Assembly: GCA_014384545.1 (NCBI GenBank) | Contig: JACNFQ010000050.1 | Span: 1-34,412 of the forward strand | DNA from: a bacterium | Lineage (GTDB): Bacteria; UBP7; UBA6624 | Direction of reading: 5' to 3' | DNA: 34,412 bases | Part shown: in pieces, positions 9,426 to 18,175 of the stretch | Layout of the letters: the number at the start of each line of letters is the position of its first letter | Position numbering within the stretch: position 1 is the first letter of the stretch | The notes under the pieces: generated by a model | The model's input: the letters and a program-made list of their open reading frames with translations, nothing else | Databases searched by the model: none | Told to the model about the DNA's origin: nothing | Position numbers and translations under genes: made by a program

Positions 9426-9671
9426 AGCCCACCTTTTTTCCGCGCAGGGCTGGAGTTGCCTCCACCGCTTTAGCTGACGTTGATTCCCCGCACGGATTGC
9501 TGTCCTCCTCCAGCTATGGATGCCCGTTCCCATACTGCTCAACGGAGTACGAAGACACACCCTCTTCTAGAGGCAAACCAAGCAACGGTTTCTATGGTAT
9601 ACTCTGCACTCGGACACAGATGGGAACCCCCGATGCTCCCCAACCGCGACCGGACAATTGGGAGGTAACAA

Positions 9672-10523
9672 ATGGTGATGAAACGCTCGGTCTTTTTCGT
9701 AGGGATCTTGCTCGCCGCAGGGTGGGGGTCCCTCTCCATCCTTACAGATACACACCTGAGAGCCGAACACCTGCCCGCGTGTATCAGTGGGTTCTGCGAC
9801 GTTGTCGTGCCTGCGCCAGAAGTGAATCCTGCTTCACGGGTCCAAGCGGATGGGACGATTCCTCGTGGTCAGGCGAACATCATCGCCATGGCGGGAGCCC
9901 TGGAAATGGCCATCAAGGATGGATATCCATTCCCTCAGGATGCAACGTGGCTCCTCGAGCATGACTACCTACCCCACGCAATCTGCCGCCCGGGAGGTTT
10001 GCCTGAGGATTCAGCCAGTCTTGATGGTGCCAAGGGTGGCGATTTCACTCTTGACTCCCAGTCTGGACAGTTCTCGCTCTCCATCGTTGGCCTACCCGGC
10101 AGGATGAAGGTGGAAGCGGATCCAGGCAAGATCCTGACAGGACTCCTAGAGACACCGAGCCTCCACAGGGATCTCTTGGCAACAGACAGCCTGGCTCGCA
10201 GGATGTTCGTGCAGGCACGGTGGATCACCAACGCCGGTAGGCTTGGTGCCACTTGGCCCGACAGAGTCGCCGCAAAGGGTGGGAACCTCAACTTTCCCGA
10301 CGCGTCCTTGGCAGCACTCGCCCCGTGGCTTCCCTGCACCGGGCTGGTGAATCTGGTCACGGGGGAACCGCTGGCCGAGGGCATGGGTCCCGGCGAGGTG
10401 ACGATCGAATCGGTCGCTGGCATCGTGGGCGATAGGCCAGGGAGAGGCTACCGGGTCTCCGTGCACCATCCCTCCGGTGCCGACCTGTCATGGAAGATCA
10501 TGCTCGCCCAGCCGCCGAACTGA
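9672..10523 (+). CDS. Secreted protein of unknown function with a possible pseudopilin-like globular region
   Basis: SD GGGAGGT before ATG; hydrophobic N-terminus MKRSVFFVGILLAAGWGSLSIL; ALEMAIKDGYPFPQDATWLLEHDYLPHAICRPGG...GDFTLDSQSGQFSLSIVG resembles C-terminal domains of type IV pilin-like proteins. Confidence 0.6.
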   Translation: MVMKRSVFFVGILLAAGWGSLSILTDTHLRAEHLPACISGFCDVVVPAPEVNPASRVQADGTIPRGQANIIAMAGALEMAIKDGYPFPQDATWLLEHDYLPHAICRPGGLPEDSASLDGAKGGDFTLDSQSGQFSLSIVGLPGRMKVEADPGKILTGLLETPSLHRDLLATDSLARRMFVQARWITNAGRLGATWPDRVAAKGGNLNFPDASLAALAPWLPCTGLVNLVTGEPLAEGMGPGEVTIESVAGIVGDRPGRGYRVSVHHPSGADLSWKIMLAQPPN

Positions 10524-10548
10524 GTTCTTGGCGGGTGGACAGGGTGCA

Positions 10549-11187
10549 TTGAGGTCTTGGGTCGCGGTAGCTCTCCTCGTTGCGGGGTGTCTGCGCGTGG
10601 GGTCGGCACCAGAGGGCGACCGACCGGAGCCTCTCCTGGACCACGAAGTGCCTTGGGCATGCGTTTCGCAGGATTTCGCCGAGCACCGTCTTCTCCTATT
10701 GATGGGTAGGGAGTGGGTTTGGGCAGGGCGGCCGGGCAGCCTCGGTGATCTGTTTTCAGGGCTGGGCGCGTTGGCCACAGAAGAAGCGGGAGAAGGAAGT
10801 TGCCTCAAGGAGAGTGGTCAGACGCTCCTCATCAGGTCCATCGGCGATCCGGCCCAGAGCACGCTGTACGAATGGGATCCCCGCGAGATGCCCGAGGAGG
10901 CGGCGTTCCCCTACACACGGGTTGCCAAGAAGGACTGGTCCGCCGTGATGTGGTTCCGTGCGGTTTCGAGGTTGGTCTTTGGGGGTTTGCCCTACGCCGA
11001 CCCGCCGGTCGCAGATTGTTCACCCCCGCCCGTCCCCCACATTGACGGATACCGAATCGCGTCCGACCCAACGGAAGAGGGATGCCTTCTGAGCCTTTGG
11101 CGAGGAGAGGAGCTCATCCATCGCATCGCCCTTGAAGTCACAAAGATACGGAAGGATTTTCTGAGCGTCTGGCCTCCTAGGGATTGA
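10549..11187 (+). CDS. Putative lipoprotein of unknown function
   Basis: TTG start at 10549 in frame gives MRSWVAVALLVAGC (lipobox LVAGC) followed by a soluble domain; the ORF-track ATG at 10477 overlaps the preceding gene. Confidence 0.55.
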   Translation: MRSWVAVALLVAGCLRVGSAPEGDRPEPLLDHEVPWACVSQDFAEHRLLLLMGREWVWAGRPGSLGDLFSGLGALATEEAGEGSCLKESGQTLLIRSIGDPAQSTLYEWDPREMPEEAAFPYTRVAKKDWSAVMWFRAVSRLVFGGLPYADPPVADCSPPPVPHIDGYRIASDPTEEGCLLSLWRGEELIHRIALEVTKIRKDFLSVWPPRD

Positions 11188-11410
11188 TCCCGCTCTTCCC
11201 CCCGATCACCGACCAGGGAAGGGGGGGACTGGGTCGCCCAAGACCCCTTTTCTTTGGGGGGCGGCTAGCCTGTCGAGGTTGTTGAGGACCCCGAAACCCT
11301 TCGCCTTTCGTGCCTGCCAGGGGCCTCCAAAGCCTGGGATCTTGCCCTGGTGCGGGGACAGGCGACCGGCCATGAGGGGATCGGGCTAGCCCTGGGTGTT
11401 TCTGCTAGGC

Positions 11411-12118
11411 TCAGGCGACGCAATCCAAATCCGTGGTGGCCGTCAAGGCCGCGGGCGGCTGCGGGCCCACGGGGAGATCCCAAGTGACCGTGGTCCCCTC
11501 AACGGAAGCCGGCGGGTCCGCAACGACCACAGGGCATTCCAGCGTAACGGCCACATCGAGGGAACTGCCGGGTGACGCCATGCCCATCATAGGTTGGGTC
11601 ATCTGCCAGAGTGGGAGAAGAACCTCCGTGGAGAGGGTGACCTCGACTGAGCCATCTTCAAGGACAGTTCTCGTCAGTGCCCCCGGGGTGGGCACAGGGT
11701 AGAAGTAGGTCCCATCCGGGGCGCCCGCCGCGAGAAAACCCACCCACTCCGAGACATACTGGTTCCAGTCCTGCAGGGTGGAGAACCTGAACTGGAAGGA
11801 GAACAGGCAGATGTCCCCAGCCGGATTCGGATTGGCCCAGCCGTCCATCGCGACGTCCACCCCAATCTGGGCAAACCAGGAGGACCCCGCGCCATCAGGA
11901 TCGAATTCGTTGGTATTCGGGGCGCACCCCCAATCGGGGAAGAAGGGCTCCTCCTCGACCCAGGTCACCTCGACGGCCCCGTCCGCCCCCACCTCGATCG
12001 CCACCTGTTGCTTGGGCGACACACCAGCACATCCGGCAAGCGACAGAAGCAGAAGCCCCCCGGAGAGGACGACAAGCCCCCGGCCGCCCATCATCCCTAG
12101 CCCCTGCACTCGCCTCAT
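11411..12118 (-). CDS. Putative lipoprotein, beta-rich, unknown function
   Basis: ATG at 12118 with GGGGGAAGG upstream; LVVLSGGLLLLSLAGCAG lipobox; the longer track start at 12223 is less likely. Confidence 0.65.
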   Translation of the reverse strand: MRRVQGLGMMGGRGLVVLSGGLLLLSLAGCAGVSPKQQVAIEVGADGAVEVTWVEEEPFFPDWGCAPNTNEFDPDGAGSSWFAQIGVDVAMDGWANPNPAGDICLFSFQFRFSTLQDWNQYVSEWVGFLAAGAPDGTYFYPVPTPGALTRTVLEDGSVEVTLSTEVLLPLWQMTQPMMGMASPGSSLDVAVTLECPVVVADPPASVEGTTVTWDLPVGPQPPAALTATTDLDCVA

Positions 12119-12260
12119 CCGCCTTCCCCCTGGGTGGTGACCTCTCCGCAGGCCATCCAGACGGATTCCCCCGATCCAACAACCGATGAGGGGCACGCTT
12201 GGATGTCGCAGATGTTCTCGCAACCCTCAATCTTTCCCTTTCGGGGGTGTTCCTCGCTGT

Positions 12261-12482
12261 TCACTCTTGCGCACCGGGCAAAACCGGCCGTACCGAACTT
12301 GCATCTGCAAGCCCACGGGGCACGTGGATCCCCTTGGCAACGGTCCTGACCGGCTCCCCCCATGTCAGGACGGCCCCGCCACTCTCCAAGGCCAGATCGA
12401 TCGTGTAGGTGGCGTTGTCGCACCCCCATCCCATAAGGGCAAGGCCCAGCACCAAGATGACAGTGCCACTCCCGTTCTTCAT
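12261..12482 (-). CDS. Small putative lipoprotein (73 aa)
   Basis: ATG at 12482 preceded by AGGAGGAG; MKNGSGTVILVLGLALMGWGC lipobox. Confidence 0.55.
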   Translation of the reverse strand: MKNGSGTVILVLGLALMGWGCDNATYTIDLALESGGAVLTWGEPVRTVAKGIHVPRGLADASSVRPVLPGAQE

Positions 12483-12678
12483 TCCGGTGTTCACTTTTCT
12501 CCTCCTGCGAGAGCAACAGCCCTGAAAGTCGGCGAGCAGGACCAAACGGTCATCGGTTGCCCTGAAAGCCCCCGGCCGCAATAGTCTACACCGCTGGTCC
12601 AAGTCTTTGCGCTCAACTTGCGGATTCATGGAATCTCCCATGGTGGATAAGGCTGGGAATTGGCGACGGATTCTAGGT

Positions 12679-12773
12679 GTCGCCACGCGTCGGGGCGTGG
12701 ACATGAGGGACGGAGAGCTACAACCGCCGCCTGATAACGGATTGGGGGTGGCGACGGAACACCCGCCGCCATT
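12679..12773. repeat. Inverted partial copy of the 9146-9320 repeat
   Basis: Reverse complement contains tggcggcgggtgttccgtcgcc, atccgtta, gtagctctccgtccctcatgtccacg; lacks the segment with the central hairpins seen in the left copy. Confidence 0.75.
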
Positions 12774-12838
12774 AGGGGGAGGCTATAAGGAGTAATGGGA
12801 TTGGGAAAACATGGTGGGGTTGGGCATACGATGGGGGT

Positions 12839-13861
12839 ATGCCACGCTTAGCGGTCATTGGGGGGTCTGGGCTTCTGGGTTCCCATCTTATCGCTGCCCT
12901 AGAAAGAGAGGGATGGTCAGCTTCGTCAATAGATAGAGTACCCTTCCCCAAGAACGCCCCTAGGCCCCCAGGGTTTTGGGAACTATGTGGTGATGCCCTA
13001 GATACAGCGAAGTTGGCTGAAACCCTCAAGGGGGCTGATGCAGTATGGATAAAAGCTGCAAAACTAGCAGGCGACCGCCATGACGACGATGCTCTTCCCG
13101 CATACAAGCGCATCAATGTGGCACTGCCACAGAAAGTGATGGAGATGGCCGGAAAGATGGGGATTCCTCGTATCTATCTAGACTCATCCGATGCCGTCTT
13201 TTTGGATACTTGGACAGAGGGAAACCACCTTCCTGACAGCCCCCCCTGCCCCAAGGACCACTACGGAAGAACGAAAGCCGAAGCAGAATCTCTCCTAAAG
13301 GAATGGGCTATGGCGAGTGATGACCGCTCTGGGCAGATAGTTAGATATTCGCGTGTGCGTGCCTTTGAAAGTGGCGGTGTTCTAGCGCTTTGGTGTGCCC
13401 AAGCGTCCCTGGGGTTGCCCCTTCGCCTTTTTGGAGATGGGAGCCGGGCGGGGTGTGCCATTCATCTGGACGATTGTGTGCGGGGCAGTGTGGCTGCCCT
13501 CTCGTTGGCACCTCGCTTTGCCACCTACAATCTAACCCTTCCACCCATAACTCTCTCTGACCTCTCTTCAATCGTTGCCCAGTTGCTGGGTGAAACAGGG
13601 GTTTCTTACGATGACGACCCAAGCGATCCCACCGACCCACAGATCCACGCTATGGACCCCGGCGATAGTTGGGAGCGTTTGGGGATAGTGCCCCGAGTTT
13701 CGTATGACCAAATGGTTGAAGAGACCGCAGCGTTCGTCAAGGAGCGACTAGAGGGGGAGATTCCCCCTTGGGTTCGCCCCTTCAAGAATCTTCCTGGTAT
13801 TCAAGCGCTCATTAGAATATCCCTGATTGCTGCGTCCCGGAAACGTGGCATTCCACTTTAG
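12839..13861 (+). CDS. NAD-dependent epimerase/dehydratase-type (extended SDR) protein
   Basis: N-term LAVIGGSGLLGSHLIAALEREGW (GGxGxxG); YLDSSDAVF and HYGRTKAEAE (YxxxK). Confidence 0.8.
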   Translation: MPRLAVIGGSGLLGSHLIAALEREGWSASSIDRVPFPKNAPRPPGFWELCGDALDTAKLAETLKGADAVWIKAAKLAGDRHDDDALPAYKRINVALPQKVMEMAGKMGIPRIYLDSSDAVFLDTWTEGNHLPDSPPCPKDHYGRTKAEAESLLKEWAMASDDRSGQIVRYSRVRAFESGGVLALWCAQASLGLPLRLFGDGSRAGCAIHLDDCVRGSVAALSLAPRFATYNLTLPPITLSDLSSIVAQLLGETGVSYDDDPSDPTDPQIHAMDPGDSWERLGIVPRVSYDQMVEETAAFVKERLEGEIPPWVRPFKNLPGIQALIRISLIAASRKRGIPL

Positions 13862-13870
13862 GAGGTAAAG

Positions 13871-14356
13871 ATGATTAGTATTGGAGATACTGCCCCTAGT
13901 TTTACGCTGTTGACAGCCCACAACCCCCCAGATGGCGCCCCCTTACGCCCCGTCTCATTGGACGCTCTACTTGCAGAAGGCCCCGTTGTGCTGGCTTTCT
14001 TTCCCGCGGCGTTTACGGGTGTTTGCGAAAAAGAGATGTGTACCTTTAGGGACAACTTTAAGGCACTAGGTTCTGCGAACGCTTCGGTTGTGGGTATCTC
14101 AAGCGACCTCCCCTTTGCCCAAAAGGCGTTTGCTGACCAAAACGCCCTCCCTTTCCCGCTTCTGTCCGACCTAGGGGGAAAGGTTGCCACATCTTTTTCT
14201 GTCGCTTACGACGACTTTATCGGATTATCTGGTATCGCCAAGCGCTCGGTCTTCGTCCTCAATACCAAAGGAGTTGTTACTTATACTTGGGTAACGGATG
14301 ACGCTGGCGTAGAGCCCCCCTATGACGAAGTGATTGAGGCTGCGGAGAGCGCATAA
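13871..14356 (+). CDS. Peroxiredoxin (AhpC/TSA family)
   Basis: VVLAFFPAAFTGVCEKEMCTFRDN active-site block; SD aggaggtaaag. Confidence 0.88.
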   Translation: MISIGDTAPSFTLLTAHNPPDGAPLRPVSLDALLAEGPVVLAFFPAAFTGVCEKEMCTFRDNFKALGSANASVVGISSDLPFAQKAFADQNALPFPLLSDLGGKVATSFSVAYDDFIGLSGIAKRSVFVLNTKGVVTYTWVTDDAGVEPPYDEVIEAAESA

Positions 14357-14400
14357 GTTTCCTTAGACTTATAAGACCTTGGGGCTCCACTATTTGCCAT

Positions 14401-14736
14401 ATGAAGAAGGGGTTCTGTATCTCAAGTAAGATCTCTTTTGAAGAGGGAGATAGTGCCGCGATGCCCCCAAGAGATCCTAACCAAGGTACACCTTTCCAGA
14501 ACGGTGTTTGGGATGCGCTAGCATCAATCCCCTCTGGAGAAACCCGCACTTATGGTGAGATTGCCCAAGAGATAGACCGTCCTATGGCGTTTCGGGCAGT
14601 CGCAGCTGCTTGTGGTGCCAACCCCTTCCCCGGGCTTGTCCCCTGCCACCGCGTCGTTGCTAAAGATGGCTGGGGCGGATTTTCGGCACCGGGCGGACTT
14701 ACCCTTAAGATTCGCATGGTCAACGCTGAAAAATGA
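14401..14736 (+). CDS. Methylated-DNA-protein cysteine methyltransferase (MGMT/Ogt-like)
   Basis: GTPFQNGVWDALASIPSGETRTYGEIA ... CGANPFPGLVPCHRVVAKDG (PCHRV active site). Start could be internal (14461). Confidence 0.9.
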   Translation: MKKGFCISSKISFEEGDSAAMPPRDPNQGTPFQNGVWDALASIPSGETRTYGEIAQEIDRPMAFRAVAAACGANPFPGLVPCHRVVAKDGWGGFSAPGGLTLKIRMVNAEK

Positions 14737-15368
14737 GTGAAATTGAGACTTTTATGGAAGCGTTTGCGTCAGGTCGGGCTGAACTGCCACCAACCGGACA
14801 AGAGACTCTCTCTCTCCAGATATCTCTACACAAGGAAGGTCATACGGATGCGAGCAAATGGGTGGGGTGGCGGGGTGCTGTGCGTGCATCAGATAATGAT
14901 GAGCCCAAGGTAGAAGCAGCGTTGCTTCATAACATTGCCTCCTTCCTTCTTCCCGATTTTGATAGAGGGGTTGGCAAGGAAGATGCAGAAGAAGCGATTC
15001 GGGCAACAGAAAGGGCATTACCCCTTCGCGCCTATCTTGCGGAACCTGGTCCCCTCTGTTGGGCTTGGTGGGATTTGGGCACGGCACGCCTAGCTGCAGC
15101 AGACTTAGATGGGGCTGTCCATGCCTTTGGCGAAGGGCTTAGCCTAGCCGAGGGACTCATGGCAGAGGACTTGGGGAAAGAGATGAATAAAGAGATTCGT
15201 CTCCATGCGGCATGGCTTCGTTTGATGTCTGCCCGCGCATTAGCCCGTAGCGGGGGCAATATAGATCACCTTTCCAAAGGTGCTAACGAGGCAGCAAAGA
15301 CCATCATTAGAGAGGGCGACAGTTGGGCGGCTGGCGCCGCCACCTCCCTTGCGGATCTCTCTACTTAG
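14733..15368 (+). CDS. Helical-repeat (TPR-like) protein of unknown function
   Basis: ATGA overlap with the upstream gene; Ala/Leu-rich helical repeats (AAADLDGAVHAFGEGLSLAEG...). Confidence 0.55.
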   Translation: MSEIETFMEAFASGRAELPPTGQETLSLQISLHKEGHTDASKWVGWRGAVRASDNDEPKVEAALLHNIASFLLPDFDRGVGKEDAEEAIRATERALPLRAYLAEPGPLCWAWWDLGTARLAAADLDGAVHAFGEGLSLAEGLMAEDLGKEMNKEIRLHAAWLRLMSARALARSGGNIDHLSKGANEAAKTIIREGDSWAAGAATSLADLST

Positions 15369-15757
15369 CTCTTTTTCAAGGCGAAATCGGCTTGAATAAA
15401 GAGATATAAGAAAGCGATATCAATCAGAGCGAAGGGCATCAACACGCCTTGGTGAGGAACGGAGTTGCCTAAGAACAGGAATCCGAAAACAAGAGCGATG
15501 AAGACGCTCTTCATCAGAATGCCTAGCCAGACAATCCCTTTGTGACTCTTGGGGTCTTGAGCCACGAAGAGAAAACCTAGGCCAAAGATGAAGATGTAGA
15601 GAGCGGGAAGGAGGATGTAAACGGGATGCACCTCCATCGCTGCACGATCTCCCAATAAGTCAAAGATTCTCTGTCCAAAGAGGGCGAAACCCGCCCCCAA
15701 AACGATGTCGTACCACCCCCCCCACCAAAATATCGTCCTAATCACACTTTCCTTCAT
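15365..15757 (-). CDS. Small integral membrane protein, about four TM segments
   Basis: 130 aa with evenly spaced hydrophobic segments; ATGA overlap with the radical SAM gene. Confidence 0.65.
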   Translation of the reverse strand: MKESVIRTIFWWGGWYDIVLGAGFALFGQRIFDLLGDRAAMEVHPVYILLPALYIFIFGLGFLFVAQDPKSHKGIVWLGILMKSVFIALVFGFLFLGNSVPHQGVLMPFALIDIAFLYLFIQADFALKKS

Positions 15758-17064
15758 TGTGCCCTCCTTGTCTCTTCCACTCTCATCTTACGGTATCTTC
15801 GCCGCCTCTTTTCTGTTTCTTCTTTAGAGTAAAGGAGACGAACGAGGTTCACAAATTGACGCCGAAAATAACTCTCCGTCATCCCTAACGGTTTGAAGTT
15901 CAGGTCAAAAAGGGTGCACCTATCCCAAGCCCCTTCTCTCAGGATACGCCTCTCTTTTTTGAGTCGGGCATAGAGGGGCGTTCCCGGAAAGGGCGTCAAG
16001 ACCGTAACTTGAACCTCATAGAGTGAACTCTCTCTTGAGAATCTGAGTACATCTTCAAAGACTTCGGGGGAATCACCATCAAGCCCTAGAACGAAACATC
16101 CATTGACGGTAATTCCCCTAGATTGAATCGCCTGAATCGATCGCTTATACCCTTTGACCTTTCCTGCCTTCCAGTTGGCTTGCATCTCCACACCCTCTAA
16201 AGATTTGCGCCTTGGGCTTTCGAGTCCAATAAGAACCTGTTGACAACCCGATTCAGCAAGGAGATCAAGAAGTTCTGGGTCTTCGCCGATGGAGATATCT
16301 GTTTCAGTAAACCACCTTATTCTCTCCAGAGCCAACGCCTTCAAAAGCCTCCTTGAATACGCTCTGTCCACAAAACTGTTGTCATCTGCTAGCTCAATAA
16401 AGGGGTTATTCCAGATTCGTTTGATAGCACGGATCTCTTCCACCACTTTCTCAACGGGTTTGGTCTTATACTTGGGGGCGATTAGGTATGAACTGGCACA
16501 GAAATCACATCGCCAAGGGCACCCTCTGCTCGTTTGGACTGTCAAACGGTTGTATCTATTGGCGTCAAGGAGGTCAAATCTTGGGATAGGTGCATCTGCT
16601 AGGTCAAAAGGAAGTGCTGTTCTATAGACTTGCTTAAGAGATCCCTTTTCGCAATCTCTAAGCACTTCCCCCCAAAGAGGCTCCCCCTCTCCTATCACGA
16701 CGCTGTCGCAGTGGAGAAGTGCCTCATCAGGACAGACCGATACATGGAGCCCCCCCATCACGACCTGCGTCCCCATTGAGCGAAACCTCTCAGCGACTTT
16801 GTAAGCCTCAAAAACCTGTGCTGAAAAAGTACTCAGAGCAACGATGTCCAAACTTTGAGGCAATCTCCCCCCCTCTCTATAGTCCTCAATCTCATAGTAA
16901 GAGATGTCGTGGTGCTCGGGTGTCAGAGCTGCCAGAGTAATGAGCCCCAAACTGGGCAATGAAGCAATCACTTTGTTTCGTTCTACAAACCCAGGCAAGG
17001 TAAGCCCCAATGCTGTCAGTGCAGGATCGTGGGCACGAACCCCACTCATCGCCACAAACCCCAC
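15754..17064 (-). CDS. B12-binding-domain radical SAM protein
   Basis: TSRGCPWRCDFCASS (CxxxCxxC); N-terminal Rossmann-like LVMGGLHVSVCPDEAL..VVIGEGE; start taken as GTG 17064 (ATG 17049 possible), just after the upstream stop. Confidence 0.88.
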   Translation of the reverse strand: MGFVAMSGVRAHDPALTALGLTLPGFVERNKVIASLPSLGLITLAALTPEHHDISYYEIEDYREGGRLPQSLDIVALSTFSAQVFEAYKVAERFRSMGTQVVMGGLHVSVCPDEALLHCDSVVIGEGEPLWGEVLRDCEKGSLKQVYRTALPFDLADAPIPRFDLLDANRYNRLTVQTSRGCPWRCDFCASSYLIAPKYKTKPVEKVVEEIRAIKRIWNNPFIELADDNSFVDRAYSRRLLKALALERIRWFTETDISIGEDPELLDLLAESGCQQVLIGLESPRRKSLEGVEMQANWKAGKVKGYKRSIQAIQSRGITVNGCFVLGLDGDSPEVFEDVLRFSRESSLYEVQVTVLTPFPGTPLYARLKKERRILREGAWDRCTLFDLNFKPLGMTESYFRRQFVNLVRLLYSKEETEKRRRRYRKMRVEETRRAQ

Positions 17065-17066
17065 CC

Positions 17067-17426
17067 TCAAAACAGATATCGAAGAGCACTTATCGTGCCA
17101 AGAAGGAGGGCAGCAACGGGGATGCCAAAAAGCCATTTTAGGCGTGGATTGGACGCAAAGAGAATACAGGCTAGGGGCATCGTTACTGCACCAAGAATGA
17201 AAGCGCCCTCCGCCACGGGGTGCGCCTTCTCCAACGATGAAAGGGTTAGGGAAAGGAGAATATTCAAGACGCCTAATCCGAAGAAAGAGATGTGAGCAAG
17301 GCGATACAAACGGCGACGAAGCGAACTATACCCGCCCAACCAACCCTCTTTATTGAAGCGAAGACCGAGGAATGCCCCAGAAACAAACCCAAGGGAAATC
17401 CAGACCCATCCAAAGAGAAGATTCAC
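17067..17426 (-). CDS. Small integral membrane protein, about four TM segments
   Basis: GTG start with GGAGGTGG upstream; hydrophobic segments across 119 aa. Confidence 0.6.
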   Translation of the reverse strand: MNLLFGWVWISLGFVSGAFLGLRFNKEGWLGGYSSLRRRLYRLAHISFFGLGVLNILLSLTLSSLEKAHPVAEGAFILGAVTMPLACILFASNPRLKWLFGIPVAALLLGTISALRYLF

Positions 17427-17544
17427 GGAGCCACCTCCACTTACCGACTAAAGTCCAAGTCTAAACGAAGCCACCCCAAAGAGAATGGGACTCTTTCTCC
17501 TATCTATCTCCAATCATGTGAACTTGAAGGTAGCGTATATAATA

Positions 17545-17568
17545 GACATACCGACCGGTAGGTATGTC
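17545..17568. promoter_or_regulatory. Putative TetR-family operator overlapping the tetR start codon
   Basis: GACATACCGACCGGTAGGTATGTC: inverted repeat with 11 of 12 half-site positions complementary; lies just downstream of TATAAT (17538-17543). Confidence 0.75.
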
Positions 17569-18175
17569 ACTACTTCAAGCCCAATCCCAAGCGACGATTC
17601 GTCGCATCCAAGACGCTGCACGCACCCTCTTTCTCCAGAGGAGCTATGCCGATGTATCGATGTCAGACATTGCACAATCAGCGGCACTAACGAAGGGCGC
17701 TCTATATCACCACTTTCGGAGCAAAGAATCACTCTATTTGGAGATGATGCATGCCGATTTGGATAGCAAACGAACACTCTTTCTTAGTGCGATTGAAGAA
17801 CCGGGGTCTACAAGGGATAGATTGGCTAGGCTCACACTCGCTTATTTTTCGTTGCCTGCCTCTCAGCGCGACCTTATCCGCTTGGTTAGGCGCGACAACA
17901 ATGTCTTTGAAGAACCCCTGCGAAGCGCGTTGGTCGCCGCCTACCAAAGGGCACTTCCTGAACCGGTAGAAACGGTCTTGAGAGAAGGCATCCACCGTGG
18001 CGAAATTGCCCCTACCGACCCCCGCCTCCTCTCGTGGCAATATGTCGCCTTGGTTGAAACGGCTCTTTCTCCCCACGCTGACCGCGTTCTTCCCACAGCC
18101 AAAGAGAAGGTAGCCTACACACTTTCCCTCTTCCTTGAGGGCTCAATAGGAGATTCGAATGCAAAAGATTCTTGA
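17564..18175 (+). CDS. TetR/AcrR-family transcriptional regulator
   Basis: RIQDAARTLFLQRSYADVSMSDIAQSAALTKGALYHHFRSKESLYLEM HTH block. Confidence 0.93.
   Translation: MSLLQAQSQATIRRIQDAARTLFLQRSYADVSMSDIAQSAALTKGALYHHFRSKESLYLEMMHADLDSKRTLFLSAIEEPGSTRDRLARLTLAYFSLPASQRDLIRLVRRDNNVFEEPLRSALVAAYQRALPEPVETVLREGIHRGEIAPTDPRLLSWQYVALVETALSPHADRVLPTAKEKVAYTLSLFLEGSIGDSNAKDS

Noticed and set aside
9383-9964. 193-aa plus-strand ORF across the repeat module
   Set aside because: Starts inside the repeat and overlaps the better-supported 9672 gene out of frame; no motif.
11203-11253. C-run/G-run pairing between the convergent lipoprotein genes as a bidirectional terminator
   Set aside because: Pairing is ambiguous because of homopolymer runs and there is no clear U-tract; not called.
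12115-12516. 133-aa minus-strand ORF overlapping the small lipoprotein
   Set aside because: Alternate frame of a region with a good SD plus lipobox ORF (12482..12261).
14353-14372. ATAAGT/ACTTAT hairpin after the peroxiredoxin gene as a terminator
   Set aside because: Six A/T-rich pairs without a U-tract; insufficient support.
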